NCBI GenBank assembly: GCA_017445115.1
Contig: JAFSUU010000021.1
Coordinates: forward strand, 12,304 to 76,303
Length of the DNA stretch: 64,000 nucleotides
Source: Clostridia bacterium
GTDB taxonomy: Bacteria; Bacillota_A; Clostridia; Oscillospirales; CAG-272
Direction: 5' to 3'
The translations under genes were made by a program, and so were the position numbers. The notes under the pieces were generated by a model that had not been told where the DNA came from, ran no database searches, and worked only from the letters and a program-made list of their open reading frames with translations. Below are positions 1-10,333 of this stretch, piece after piece. The stretch's first letter is position 1, and each line of letters starts with the position of its first letter.

Positions 1-2
1 TC

Positions 3-56
3 TGTCTGTGCATCAAGCGCGCCGCCGCTGAGAAATTCCTTAAAGAAAAAGAATAA
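3..56 (+). CDS. 3' end of an unidentified gene
   Basis: An open frame enters from the left edge and ends at a TAA at 54-56, leaving 17 residues (CLCIKRAAAEKFLKEKE). The lysine/glutamate-rich helical tail and the hairpin that follows within about 15 bases fit the end of a real gene. Nothing in so short a piece identifies the family. It could also be chance open frame. Confidence 0.35.
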   Translation, partial: CLCIKRAAAEKFLKEKE

Positions 57-67
57 TGATACGATTT

Positions 68-124
68 CTTCAAAAGTTTTTTGAAGATGCGCGGGGGAAC
101 TTTTTTGCAAAAAAGTTCCCCCGC
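68..124. repeat. Two-hairpin intergenic repeat, copy 1 (terminator-like)
   Basis: The first hairpin has an 8-bp stem (CTTCAAAA / TTTTGAAG, 68-86). The second, 91-124, is a perfect 34-base palindrome with arms GCGGGGGAACTTTTTT and its complement, followed by a T-rich stretch. Related pairs lie at 13639, 15329 and 61550, always behind genes. It probably ends transcription from the left-edge gene before the ABC operon promoter. Confidence 0.8.
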
Positions 125-137
125 ATAATTTTTCCTC

Positions 138-166
138 TTTAAATATGTAAATATTTGTGATATAAT
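138..166 (+). promoter_or_regulatory. Sigma-A promoter with extended -10 for the ABC/GldG operon
   Basis: A perfect TATAAT at 161-166 is preceded by TGA (extended -10). A weak -35, TTTAAA at 138-143, lies 17 bp upstream. The first gene of the cassette starts 37 bases further on. Confidence 0.7.
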
Positions 167-202
167 AGTGTAAAATGAGGAAGTATGTGTTGAGGTCAGG
201 AT

Positions 203-1135
<933 letters not shown>

Positions 1136-1163
1136 CGTAGAGTTTTCAAACGGAGATATAAAA

Positions 1164-1868
1164 ATGTCTGCAATTTATAAAAGAGAGATGAGGGCGTTTT
1201 TCAAGACGCCGGTGGGGTACGTCTTTTCCGCGATATTCCTCGCGGCATCGGGCTTCCTGTTCTCGTTCAGCTGTCTCAGGAGCAAAACGACTGACGTTTC
1301 CGGCTATTACGTAATGCTGATGTTCGCCTACGTCGTCATTATACCGCTTCTCACGATGAAGAGCTTCGCCGAGGAGCGCCGCCAGGGAACGGAACAGCTC
1401 CTTATGACGTCGCCGGTCAGCATCGTGAAGCTCGTCGCGTCGAAATTCCTTGCGTGCTTTACGGTTTTCGCGATCACGCTCGCGGTGTCGACGTTCTATT
1501 TCATACCGCTTTTCATCTACGGCGACCCCAACGTCGGAAGGATATTCGGCTGCCTCGTCGGAATGACGCTTATCGCGGTGTGCTTCATTGCGATAGGTCT
1601 TTTCGTGTCGTCGCTGACGCAGAATCAGTTCGTCGCGGCGATGGGAACGATCGGTATCTTAACGTTCTTCCTCGCGCTCGGACTCGTCGAGGATTACGTG
1701 AATTCCGGCTTTATCAAAACGATAATCGGCTGGGTCTCGATCTATTCGAGATTCAACTATTTCACATACGGTCTGTTTGATCTGTCGGCGGCAGTATACT
1801 ACGTCTCCGTCGCCGCGATCTTCCTTTTCCTCACCGTGCGCGTGATAGAACGCCGCCGGTATGCGTGA
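1164..1868 (+). CDS. ABC-2 type permease, GldF/NosY-like
   Basis: A 234-residue integral membrane protein with about six hydrophobic segments. It begins with a short cytoplasmic stretch (MSAIYKREMRAFFKTPVGYV) typical of ABC-2 permeases and has the cytoplasmic SFAEERRQGTEQLLMTSP motif that contacts the ATPase. It starts 28 bases after the ATPase stop, behind a purine-rich CGGAG site. It should pair with the upstream ATPase as the membrane channel. What it moves cannot be told from sequence. Confidence 0.9.
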   Translation: MSAIYKREMRAFFKTPVGYVFSAIFLAASGFLFSFSCLRSKTTDVSGYYVMLMFAYVVIIPLLTMKSFAEERRQGTEQLLMTSPVSIVKLVASKFLACFTVFAITLAVSTFYFIPLFIYGDPNVGRIFGCLVGMTLIAVCFIAIGLFVSSLTQNQFVAAMGTIGILTFFLALGLVEDYVNSGFIKTIIGWVSIYSRFNYFTYGLFDLSAAVYYVSVAAIFLFLTVRVIERRRYA

Positions 1869-1881
1869 GGGGGGTGAGCGC

Positions 1882-3372
1882 GTGAAATTTGATCTCAGAT
1901 CGAGAAAATTCAAGCACGGCTCGCTCGCAGTCGTACTCACAGTCGTCGTTATCGCCGTGGTGATAGCGTTCAACGCCGCGCTCTCGGCGATGGCAAACTC
2001 CTATCTCTGGTATTTCGATATGACCGGAGATAACGTATTCACGCTTTCCGACGAGGCAAAAGAACTCCTCGAGCCGGTCACCGCAGAGGTCAGCATTATC
2101 TTTGCAAAAGACGAGGATTCGCTGATGAGCGGAAAGAACACGAACGAGTATATGAAGTATGTATACCGCACCGCGAGAGAGCTTGAAAACGAGTTTTCGA
2201 ACATAACCGTCAAGTGCGTCGACGTCATCGAGCACCCCGCGTTTTTCGAGTACTATTACAACACAGCCGCGACTAATATCCTCTCGACTTCGGTCATAGT
2301 CGACAGCGGCGGAGAATTCAGACTTTTCACGTCGGACGCGTTCTTCGTCTGGGACGAGGACAGAACTTATATCTGGGGCTATAACGGAGAGGCGAAGTTC
2401 GCCGCCGCGATACTTCAGGTGACTTCCGCCGAGGTCCCCGTGATCTGCTTCACGGAGGGGCACGGTGAAAAGGCGCCGGACGATACGCCTGCTTTCAAAC
2501 AGCTTTGTGAGAGCGCGGGATTCGCAGTCAAAACGATAGATCTCTCTAAAGACGAGATCGCCGACGACGTCAGAATAATCATAATAAACGATCCTCTTTA
2601 CGATTTCGCGGGGATCGAAGCGGGCGAGCTCGGAAACGAGATCGATAAGCTTTCTGCGTTCCTCGACGAGTACGGCAGCGTTATGATATTCGCTGACTCC
2701 GAAAAATCGAAAAATCTCAAAAATCTCTCCGAAATGCTCATCGAATGGGGCATAGAGTTCCGTCCCGGACAGACTGTCGTCGACGATCTCAATACGCTGA
2801 CTGTCGACGGCAAAACTCTCGTCGCGGAATATGAGACAGAGAACACGCTCGGCGCCAGCCTTTACAACGCTATCTCGTCGCTGTCTTCAATGCCGAAGAC
2901 GATAGTTCCCGACGCTATGCCGCTGAATCTGCTCTACGACACGTCGTCGGCACCGATGGCATCGTATCTCGCGAGTGCGGTGCTCTATTCGCACGCCTCG
3001 TCGTACGTCAGAGAGGGCGGCGAGAACAAGGACGGCGGCAGACTTCCGCTTATGACGATATCGAGAAAAGAGGGAATACGCGACAACGACTATATCTACG
3101 CATACCTCACCGTCTGCGGATCGCCCTCGTTCGTCTCGGATAAATATCTCAACAGCAATTCTTACGCCAACAGCGATATCCTCGTGAATACGATCCGCCT
3201 TACCGGGCGCGAAAAGATCGTCGCGGATATCGATATAAAGGTGTTTGACGACACCGAGCTCGACGTCACCACTTCGCAGACGAACGGCTGGACCGCAGTG
3301 TTCTCGATAGCGATCCCGGTCGTGATCGGAGTGTTCGGCTTTGCGGTCTGCTTCAGGAGAAAGAGAACATGA
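1882..3372 (+). CDS. GldG-like ABC-associated membrane protein
   Basis: A protein of about 496 residues with one membrane segment at each end (about 15-40, and near the C-terminus before CFRRKRT) and a large extracytoplasmic middle. This matches the GldG/PF09822 'ABC-type uncharacterized transport system' family. An in-frame ATG lies at 1861 inside the permease end, but the strong site GAGGGGGG at 1867-1874 places translation at GTG 1882. It is probably the auxiliary subunit of the ABC complex. It overlaps the next gene by 4 bases, so the two are translationally coupled. Confidence 0.85.
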   Translation: MKFDLRSRKFKHGSLAVVLTVVVIAVVIAFNAALSAMANSYLWYFDMTGDNVFTLSDEAKELLEPVTAEVSIIFAKDEDSLMSGKNTNEYMKYVYRTARELENEFSNITVKCVDVIEHPAFFEYYYNTAATNILSTSVIVDSGGEFRLFTSDAFFVWDEDRTYIWGYNGEAKFAAAILQVTSAEVPVICFTEGHGEKAPDDTPAFKQLCESAGFAVKTIDLSKDEIADDVRIIIINDPLYDFAGIEAGELGNEIDKLSAFLDEYGSVMIFADSEKSKNLKNLSEMLIEWGIEFRPGQTVVDDLNTLTVDGKTLVAEYETENTLGASLYNAISSLSSMPKTIVPDAMPLNLLYDTSSAPMASYLASAVLYSHASSYVREGGENKDGGRLPLMTISRKEGIRDNDYIYAYLTVCGSPSFVSDKYLNSNSYANSDILVNTIRLTGREKIVADIDIKVFDDTELDVTTSQTNGWTAVFSIAIPVVIGVFGFAVCFRRKRT

Positions 3373-4880
3373 TAAAGAGACAGAAAATCGCGATAATCGC
3401 AGCAGTCGTTGCGCTCGTCGCCGTCGCCGTTCTTTATTTCGCTCTCGTGAAGCCGATGATCGACGAGAATTCCGCCGTCGTTGAAGACCCGCCGGAGACG
3501 CTTCCGGGCGAGGATATCGGCACGTCGAACAGATATTATATGTATTCCCACCTCGACAGGAGCGAGATGAGATCCATCGAGGTCACGAACGAATACGGGA
3601 CTTATAAATTCATCGCCGACGGAGAGGGCTCGTTTTATATCGACGGATACCGCGGCATCGAAGTTGACGGGACGCTGCTGTCGTCGCTCGTTACGACTTG
3701 CGGCTCGACGCTTTCGAAGCTCAGAGTCACCGCGGACGCGTCCGACGAGAAGCTTGAGGAATACGGCCTGAAAAACCCGACGGCGTACTGGATACTGACG
3801 GATAATAGCGGCAAACAATACAAAGTCTACGTCGGACGAAAACTTCTGACCGGAGGCGGTTATTACTGCGCTTTTGCGGGCAGAAACAGCGTGTACGTCC
3901 TCGACACCACGCTCGCCTCGACGATCCTCGAACCGATAGAAACGTTCGTTACGCCGTACATCATTTACGGAGTTTCACAGGACGATTTTTATACGGTCGA
4001 AGATTTTACGATCTACAACGGTAACCAGAGATTCATCACCGTCGGAATGGTTGACAAGAACGAGTGGAGCAGCGAGGACGCGCTCGCAGAGTACGTGCTC
4101 TCGTACCCGGCGCCGTACACCCCGGATTCCGAAAAATACCTCTCGTTGCTTCTCGCTTTCTCTTCATTCACCGCCGACTCCACGTTCAAACTCGGCGTCG
4201 AAGAGAAGGACCTTGAGACGTACGGATTCACAAACCCCGACCACACCGTCTACTTCAGGTATAACGGCAGCGAATACTATTTCCTCATGAGCGACGACGG
4301 CGAGGGCGGATATTACGTGCTCTCCGGCATCTATCCCGACATCATCACGAGGATCTCCAAGGAGAACGCCGCGTTTGCGGACTACGATCTCCTCTCGTGG
4401 CTGAGCCCTTATTTCTTCAGACGTAACATCACCACGATCTCCTCGATAAGAGTACAGACGGGAAAGGTCGACGAGACGTTCAATCTCTCGCATTTCACCT
4501 CCGAGGACGGGACCGCGTCGTTCCAGATTCTGACCGACAGCGGAAGGGCGTTTACCTCCGCTTTCGATATCAAGAATTTCAGACACTATTACGGAAACCT
4601 GCTCGCGCTCGGAATAGTCGACTATCTTCCCGAGGAGGCGTCGGAAGGCGTCTCTATGGAGAGCTTCCTCGCGGACGAGGCGAACCGAACTATGAGGATA
4701 ACCTGCGTCACTCTGAACGGATATAAGTACACGTTCGATATTTACAGATATTCGACGAGAAGGTGCGCCGTATCGGTCAACGGCAGATTTGATTTCTGTA
4801 TACTGAATGATATCGTAAGCAGGATCGAGTCGGACACCGAAAAGTTTCTGAACGGAGAACAGGTGACGGGAACGTATTGA
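3369..4880 (+). CDS. DUF4340 domain protein, membrane anchored
   Basis: A 503-residue protein with a single N-terminal membrane segment (residues 7-27) and a long extracytoplasmic region. It contains two similar units, each with a phrase like EYGLKNPTAYW or TYGFTNPDHTVYF, the hallmark of DUF4340 proteins. The ATGA overlap with the GldG-like gene and the shared order show that it belongs to the same transporter complex. DUF4340 has no established function; a role as an extracellular partner of the GldG-like subunit is inference from constant linkage. It is the last gene of the operon. Confidence 0.85.
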   Translation: MIKRQKIAIIAAVVALVAVAVLYFALVKPMIDENSAVVEDPPETLPGEDIGTSNRYYMYSHLDRSEMRSIEVTNEYGTYKFIADGEGSFYIDGYRGIEVDGTLLSSLVTTCGSTLSKLRVTADASDEKLEEYGLKNPTAYWILTDNSGKQYKVYVGRKLLTGGGYYCAFAGRNSVYVLDTTLASTILEPIETFVTPYIIYGVSQDDFYTVEDFTIYNGNQRFITVGMVDKNEWSSEDALAEYVLSYPAPYTPDSEKYLSLLLAFSSFTADSTFKLGVEEKDLETYGFTNPDHTVYFRYNGSEYYFLMSDDGEGGYYVLSGIYPDIITRISKENAAFADYDLLSWLSPYFFRRNITTISSIRVQTGKVDETFNLSHFTSEDGTASFQILTDSGRAFTSAFDIKNFRHYYGNLLALGIVDYLPEEASEGVSMESFLADEANRTMRITCVTLNGYKYTFDIYRYSTRRCAVSVNGRFDFCILNDIVSRIESDTEKFLNGEQVTGTY

Positions 4881-4903
4881 ATATAAAACTGAATCCAGTC
4901 ATT

Positions 4904-4929
4904 TCGGGGCAGGGCATCCTGCCCCCGAT
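4904..4929 (+). terminator. Possible terminator hairpin of the GldG/DUF4340 operon
   Basis: Arms TCGGGGCAGG and CCTGCCCCCGA pair with one bulged C around a GCAT loop. Only a short mixed T tract follows (TCTTTG), so termination may be weak. Confidence 0.5.
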
Positions 4930-4980
4930 CTTTGTAAAAAACGCGGGGCGCAAATTTTTATAATTTGTTTAATTATGCTA

Positions 4981-5009
4981 TTGACCTTCTTCGCGCGCGG
5001 GTATATAAT
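4981..5009 (+). promoter_or_regulatory. Sigma-A promoter for marR-ABC exporter operon
   Basis: TTGACC (4981-4986), a 17-bp spacer and a perfect TATAAT (5004-5009). It is the best-matched promoter upstream of the MarR gene. Confidence 0.85.
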
Positions 5010-5019
5010 AAATGCGATA

Positions 5020-5037
5020 ATGTTAGATATAGAACAT
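5020..5037. promoter_or_regulatory. Candidate MarR operator (inverted repeat)
   Basis: Perfect 5-bp arms ATGTT and AACAT separated by 8 bases (AGATATAG). The site covers the expected transcription start about 10 bases below the -10 box, a usual place for autorepression by MarR proteins. The assignment is by position and symmetry only. Confidence 0.5.
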
Positions 5038-5056
5038 ATTTTCGAGGAGACTTGAC

Positions 5057-5518
5057 GTGACAAAAAGCAGAGAACGGGAGAAAAGCCCGGTCAAAGAGAT
5101 AATGTGTCTGTCGAACCTCATCAAAAGAGAACTCGACAGCGCGAGGTCCGAGAGAGACGATACGGTGACGCCGATGCACGGATTCATCATCGGGTACGTT
5201 GCGAAAAATCATGACCGCGACATATTTCAGAAGGATATTGAAAAAGCTTTTTCATACAGACGCTCCACCGCCTCGACGGTGCTCGGGCTTATGGAGGAAA
5301 AAGGACTGATAGAGAGAGTTTCGGTCCCCTACGACGCGAGACTCAAAAAAATAGTCCTCACAGAGGAGGCGAAGAGATTTGCCGAATCCTGTTACGAGGA
5401 CGGAAGGTCGCTCGACGAAAAGATACTCGCAGGGCTGACTCCCGACGAGACGGAAAATCTCTTTTCCGTGCTTGAAAAAATAAGAAATGAATTGAAAGGA
5501 GACGGACGGGAACAATGA
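5057..5518 (+). CDS. MarR-family transcriptional regulator
   Basis: A 153-residue winged-helix regulator. The recognition region (FQKDIEKAFSYRRSTASTVLGLMEEKGLIER) and wing (DARLKKIVLTEEAKRFAE) are clear. The GTG start at 5057 follows GAGGAG at 5044-5049. It overlaps the first exporter gene by 4 bases (ATGA), so all three genes are one operon. Proteins of this family usually repress their own operon and release DNA on binding a toxic ligand. By context it should control the ABC exporter pair, probably through the inverted repeat at 5020-5037. The ligand is unknown. Confidence 0.92.
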   Translation: MTKSREREKSPVKEIMCLSNLIKRELDSARSERDDTVTPMHGFIIGYVAKNHDRDIFQKDIEKAFSYRRSTASTVLGLMEEKGLIERVSVPYDARLKKIVLTEEAKRFAESCYEDGRSLDEKILAGLTPDETENLFSVLEKIRNELKGDGREQ

Positions 5519-7278
5519 AAACGTTAAAGCTGCTCGCCAAGAGCGTCAGACAGTATAAGAGACCGTCTATCCTGACGCTGCTTCTGATGGTGGGAGAAGC
5601 AGTCATAGAATCACTGATACCGTTCATAACGGCAAACCGCCTTATAAACACCATACAGGAGAAGGGCGCCGACCTTGAGATGGGAGACATACTGCTCACC
5701 GGTCTTCTCCTCGTCGCCATGGCTGTCTGCTCGCTCACCTGCGGCGGACTTGCGGGATTTACTGCAGCCAAAGCGTCTGCGGGATTCGCCAAGAATCTCA
5801 GATACGACGTTTTTTCCAAGATACAGACTTATTCTTTTTCGAACATCGATAAATTCTCGTCGTCCTCTCTCGTCACGAGGATGACGACCGATATATCCAA
5901 CGTACAGATGTCGTACGCGATGCTGATACGCATTGCGGTAAGAAGCCCGCTGATGCTCATTTTCTCCGTCATTATGGCGGCGATCATGGGCGGATGGCTC
6001 GCCGCGACCTTCGTAGTAGTTATCCCGGTGCTCGCCGTCGGTCTCATAATCGTCGGCAAAAAGGCAATGCCGGCGTTCCACCGCGTTTTCAAAAGGTACG
6101 ACAAGCTCAACGAGTCGATCGAGGAAAACGTCAGAGGAATGAGAGTCGTAAAGGGCTTTTCTCGCGAGGAATACGAAAAGAAAAAATTCGGACGCGAGGC
6201 TGATTCTATCCGCGACGATTTTACGAAAGCTGAACGCATCGTCGCGGTCAACACGCCGCTGATGAATTTCTGCATGTATTTCAACATGGCGTTCATACTT
6301 CTCGTCGGTTCGTACCTTGCGATAAACAAGATAGGCGGCGTCAACATCGGCCATCTGTCAGCGCTCCTCACTTACGGTGTGCAGGTGCTCATGTCCCTTA
6401 TGATGCTGTCGATGATATACGTGATACTGACTATCTCCGCTGAGTCCGCAAGGAGAATATGCGAGGCGCTCGAAGAGGTTCCGGATCTTGCTCAGCCCGA
6501 CAACGCCGTGTGTGAGGTCAAAGACGGTTCGATCGATTTTGACGGAGTTTCTTTCAAATATTCCAAAGAGAGCAAGCTCTCGGCGCTCTCGAATATCGAT
6601 ATCCACATAAGATCCGGCATGACGGTAGGTATCATCGGAGGAACGGGCTCGGGTAAGAGCTCGCTCGTTCAGCTTATCCCGCGTCTTTACGACGTGACGG
6701 AAGGAGACGTCAGAGTCGGAGGCGTGGACGTCAGAGAATACGGTCTTTCGACCCTTCGCGGCTCCGTTTCGATGGTGCTTCAGAAAAATCTGCTGTTCTC
6801 CGGTACGATCAAAGACAATCTGCGCTGGGGCAACGAGAACGCGACCGACGAAGAGCTCGAAGCGGCGTGCCGTCTCGCCCAGGCGGATGAATTTATAAAG
6901 TCGTTCCCGGACGGCTACGACACGTATATCGAGCAGGGAGGAACTAACGTTTCCGGCGGTCAGAAGCAGAGACTTTGTATCGCGAGAGCGCTTGTCGGAA
7001 AGCCGAAAATACTGATCCTCGACGACTCGACGAGCGCCGTCGATACGAGGACGGACGCGCTCATTCGCCGCGGGTTCAGGGAATATATCCCCGAGACCAC
7101 AAAGATTATAATCGCACAGCGCGTAGCGTCTGTCGAAGACGCGGATATGATAATCGTAATGGATAAGGGAGAGGTCGTCGGCGTCGGACGTCACGACGAA
7201 CTGCTCGCTTCCAACGAGATATATCGCGAAGTTTACGAACAGCAGACGGCGGGAGGTGATTTCGATGAAGAAAGATAA
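5515..7278 (+). CDS. Heterodimeric ABC exporter, subunit with degenerate ATP site
   Basis: A 587-residue half-transporter with six membrane helices followed by an ATPase domain (Walker A GGTGSGKSS at about 373, signature VSGGQKQR at about 478). Two catalytic features are altered. The glutamate after Walker B is aspartate (ILDDSTSAVD), and the switch histidine is glutamine (IIAQRVAS). This matches the non-consensus partner of exporters such as TM287/288 and BmrCD, so it should pair with the next gene. Likely exports drugs or lipids; the substrate is not evident. Confidence 0.93.
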   Translation: MKTLKLLAKSVRQYKRPSILTLLLMVGEAVIESLIPFITANRLINTIQEKGADLEMGDILLTGLLLVAMAVCSLTCGGLAGFTAAKASAGFAKNLRYDVFSKIQTYSFSNIDKFSSSSLVTRMTTDISNVQMSYAMLIRIAVRSPLMLIFSVIMAAIMGGWLAATFVVVIPVLAVGLIIVGKKAMPAFHRVFKRYDKLNESIEENVRGMRVVKGFSREEYEKKKFGREADSIRDDFTKAERIVAVNTPLMNFCMYFNMAFILLVGSYLAINKIGGVNIGHLSALLTYGVQVLMSLMMLSMIYVILTISAESARRICEALEEVPDLAQPDNAVCEVKDGSIDFDGVSFKYSKESKLSALSNIDIHIRSGMTVGIIGGTGSGKSSLVQLIPRLYDVTEGDVRVGGVDVREYGLSTLRGSVSMVLQKNLLFSGTIKDNLRWGNENATDEELEAACRLAQADEFIKSFPDGYDTYIEQGGTNVSGGQKQRLCIARALVGKPKILILDDSTSAVDTRTDALIRRGFREYIPETTKIIIAQRVASVEDADMIIVMDKGEVVGVGRHDELLASNEIYREVYEQQTAGGDFDEER

Positions 7279-9244
7279 AAACCTCCGCAAAGGCGGGATA
7301 AACGGGCAGGACGGAATGAACGGCATGATGCCGAAAAAGCCCGGAATGGATATGAAAGTGCTTCGCCGCGTGCTGAAGGATATGTTCCGCTTCTATCCGG
7401 TGATGGCTCCGCTTATGACGATCGGGATAATCTTTTCGGCGATAGTGTCATCAATACCCGCGATATTCCTGCAGCAGGTGACGAACGCGATCGACGTCAG
7501 CCTCAAAAACGATATACCGTGGGAGATCGCGAAGAGCGATATCATCCCGAAAGTAATACTTCTTATCGTCTTCTACGTTTTATCGATAATCTCCGTCACG
7601 ATCGAAACTCAGCTCGCCGCGATAGTAACGCAGGGATTTCTCGGCAAGATGAGAAAATCGATGTTCGACGGTATGCAGTATTTGCCGATCAAATATTTTG
7701 ACACGCACAAACACGGCGATATAATGTCGTATTACACAAACGACATCGACACTCTCCGTCAGCTCGTCGGACAGTCTTTCCCGACTCTTGTCAGAGCGGG
7801 TATGATAGTCATTTCCGTGTTCTTCATAATGCTGTACTACAGTGTACTTCTCACTTTCCTGATACTCATCGGCGTCATACTGATGATATTCGTATCGAAG
7901 AAGCTCGGCGGAGGATTCGCAAAGTATTTTATCTCGCATCAGAAAACCGTGGGTAAGGCAGAAGGTTACGTTCAGGAAATGATGAACGGTCAGAAGGTCG
8001 TAAAAGTATTCTGCCGCGAGAAAAAGTGCCTTGAAGGTTATGACGAGATAAACGAAGAGCTTTTCGAACAGAACTACAAGGCGAACGCAAACGCGAATAT
8101 GCTTGGGCCGATCATTATGAATATCGGTAACGTAATATACGTTATCGCCGCGATAACCGGATGTTTGCTTCTCGTGGGCGGAGTTACGAATATCGGCTTA
8201 CAGAGTATTTTCAAGGGCGCAGCTCCCATGTCCGTCAGCATTATTGTCGCGTTTCTGTCGATGACAAAGCAGTTCACGGGAAATATCAACCAGGTCTCCC
8301 AGCAGATCAACTCTATCGTCATGGCAATGGCGGGAGCAAAGAGAGTCTACGAGCTCGTAGACGAAAAACCGGAAACGGATGAAGGTTACGTCACTCTCGT
8401 CAACGCCGAAGTTGACGAGAACGGAAACGTCACGGAGACGGAGCGTCACACCGGGCACTGGGCGTGGAAACATCCTCATTCCGCCGACGGCAGCGTCACT
8501 TACACTCTCCTTCGCGGAGACGTGAGACTGACCGACGTTGATTTTGCGTACGTCGAAGGAAAGACGGTGCTCCACGATATAACGTTGTTTGCCAAGCCCG
8601 GTCAGAAGGTCGCCTTCGTCGGCGCGACCGGCGCGGGAAAGACGACGATCACGAATCTTATTAACCGCTTCTACGATATCGCCGACGGAAAGATCCGTTA
8701 CGACGGTATCAACATAAACAAGATAAAGAAATCGGATCTCCGCCGCTCGCTCGGCATAGTCCTGCAGGATACGAACCTCTTTACCGGCACAGTTATGGAC
8801 AACATCAGATACGGCAAGCTTGATGCGACGGACGAAGAGTGCATCAACGCCGCAAAACTCGCGGGAGCTGACGACTTTATCGTACGTCTTCCCGAAGGGT
8901 ATGAAACGATGCTGACGAGCAACGGAGCGAACCTTTCGCAGGGACAGCGTCAGCTGATCTCGATAGCTCGCGCCGCTGTTGCCGATCCGCCGGTCATGAT
9001 ACTCGACGAGGCGACAAGCTCCATTGACACGAGAACAGAGGCGATAGTTCAGCGCGGAATGGATAAGCTGATGGAGGGAAGAACGGTCTTCGTCATTGCT
9101 CACAGACTTTCCACCGTCATGAATTCAGACGTCATCATGGTGCTCGATCACGGAAGGATCATCGAACGCGGTACTCACGACGAGCTGATCGAGGAAAAAG
9201 GAGTCTATTACAGGCTTTATACCGGTGCGTTCGAGCTCGAGTGA
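7265..9244 (+). CDS. Heterodimeric ABC exporter, catalytic subunit
   Basis: A 659-residue half-transporter carrying consensus catalytic residues: Walker A GATGAGKTT, signature LSQGQRQL, Walker B ILDEATSSID with the glutamate, and histidine in VIAHRLST. ATG 7265 is preferred over GTG 7256 because GGGAGGTGAT (7251-7260) sits at the correct distance for it. The gene overlaps its partner by 14 bases. Between membrane and ATPase domains there is an extra segment of about 45 residues, roughly 375-420, rich in charged residues and containing HWAWKHPHS. Such inserts occur in some clostridial exporters; their role is unknown. Confidence 0.93.
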   Translation: MKKDKNLRKGGINGQDGMNGMMPKKPGMDMKVLRRVLKDMFRFYPVMAPLMTIGIIFSAIVSSIPAIFLQQVTNAIDVSLKNDIPWEIAKSDIIPKVILLIVFYVLSIISVTIETQLAAIVTQGFLGKMRKSMFDGMQYLPIKYFDTHKHGDIMSYYTNDIDTLRQLVGQSFPTLVRAGMIVISVFFIMLYYSVLLTFLILIGVILMIFVSKKLGGGFAKYFISHQKTVGKAEGYVQEMMNGQKVVKVFCREKKCLEGYDEINEELFEQNYKANANANMLGPIIMNIGNVIYVIAAITGCLLLVGGVTNIGLQSIFKGAAPMSVSIIVAFLSMTKQFTGNINQVSQQINSIVMAMAGAKRVYELVDEKPETDEGYVTLVNAEVDENGNVTETERHTGHWAWKHPHSADGSVTYTLLRGDVRLTDVDFAYVEGKTVLHDITLFAKPGQKVAFVGATGAGKTTITNLINRFYDIADGKIRYDGININKIKKSDLRRSLGIVLQDTNLFTGTVMDNIRYGKLDATDEECINAAKLAGADDFIVRLPEGYETMLTSNGANLSQGQRQLISIARAAVADPPVMILDEATSSIDTRTEAIVQRGMDKLMEGRTVFVIAHRLSTVMNSDVIMVLDHGRIIERGTHDELIEEKGVYYRLYTGAFELE

Positions 9245-9334
9245 AAACGCGCAAATTCGCGACGCCTCTTGAAAAGAGACGGAAAATGTGCTAATCTGTA
9301 TATACCGTAAAACGTCCCGAAAGGGAGAGAATCA

Positions 9335-10315
9335 ATGAACTTTAAATATACCGCCGTACTCGCGCCTATGGCAGGGGCGACCGACGCTTCTATGAGAAGA
9401 CTTTGCTTCTCGCTCGGTGCCGACGGCGCGGTCACGGAAATGATCTCGGCGAAAGCCGTATGTTACGGCGACGCGAAGACGGGCTCTCTCGCTTCGATAA
9501 CGGAGGGAGAGGGAGACGTCGCGCTCCAGCTTTTCGGTCACGAACCGGAAGTTGTCGCCGAAGCGGCGACCCGGGTCGCGGAGGGTGAACTTCCCGGCGC
9601 GTCTTTCGCGCATACACCCGTCGCAATAGACATAAATATGGGCTGCCCGGTCAAAAAGATTGTATCGTCGGGCGACGGTTCTGCACTGATGAAGGATCCC
9701 GCACTTGCGGCAAAAATCGTCAGAAAAACCGCCGACGCTCTGTCGAAGTACGGCGTTCCTCTCACTGTGAAAATTCGCTCCGGCTGGGACGCCGGAAGCA
9801 TCAATGCCCCGTATTTTGCATCTCTTATGGTCGAATCCGGCGCATCTGCCGTGACGGTCCACGCAAGAACGAGAGAACAGATGTACCGGCCTTTTGCCGA
9901 CCGTGAAGTGATAAGAGCGGTCAAAGAGGCGCTTCCGAATGTTCCCGTGATAGGAAACGGTGACGTTGAGTGCGCCGAGGACGCCGCAAAGCTTATGGAA
10001 TACACCGGCTGCGACGGCGTTATGATAGGACGCGCGGCGCTCGGAGATCCGTGGATTTTTTCCGCGATAAAATGCGCGGGAGAAGGAAGTACTTTCGTTC
10101 CTCCGACAAAGCGCGAAAGGGTCGAAACGGCGCTTCGTCTCATAAGGGATATAATTGAAGAAAAAGGCGAATACGTCGGGGTCCGGGAAGCGAGAGGCAG
10201 AGCGGCTCACTTCATTAAAGGACTTCGCGGCGCACCCGGCGTCAGGGATCGGATAAACCGCGCCGAAACGTATTCCGAAATAGAAAAAATATTATTTGAC
10301 GGGCTCTCGTTCTGA
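9335..10315 (+). CDS. dus: tRNA-dihydrouridine synthase, DusB-like
   Basis: A 326-residue flavoenzyme that reduces uridine to dihydrouridine in the tRNA D-loop using NADPH and FMN. The N-terminus LAPMAGATDASMRRL, the catalytic cysteine in NMGCPVKKIVSSGDGSALM, and VHARTREQMYRP with GNGDV in the barrel are all diagnostic. Length is normal. AAGGGAGAG lies just upstream of ATG 9335. In many Firmicutes dus genes lie beside unrelated housekeeping genes, and here a lipoprotein and a cysteine desulfurase follow closely. The bacterial DusB branch fits best, but the subfamily is not certain. Confidence 0.93.
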   Translation: MNFKYTAVLAPMAGATDASMRRLCFSLGADGAVTEMISAKAVCYGDAKTGSLASITEGEGDVALQLFGHEPEVVAEAATRVAEGELPGASFAHTPVAIDINMGCPVKKIVSSGDGSALMKDPALAAKIVRKTADALSKYGVPLTVKIRSGWDAGSINAPYFASLMVESGASAVTVHARTREQMYRPFADREVIRAVKEALPNVPVIGNGDVECAEDAAKLMEYTGCDGVMIGRAALGDPWIFSAIKCAGEGSTFVPPTKRERVETALRLIRDIIEEKGEYVGVREARGRAAHFIKGLRGAPGVRDRINRAETYSEIEKILFDGLSF

Positions 10316-10333
10316 GACGCCCGAGAGGTGAAA

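Noticed and set aside
7256..7264. GTG start for the second exporter subunit
   Set aside because: The GTG lies inside the ribosome site GGGAGGTGAT; ATG 7265 is at the correct distance.
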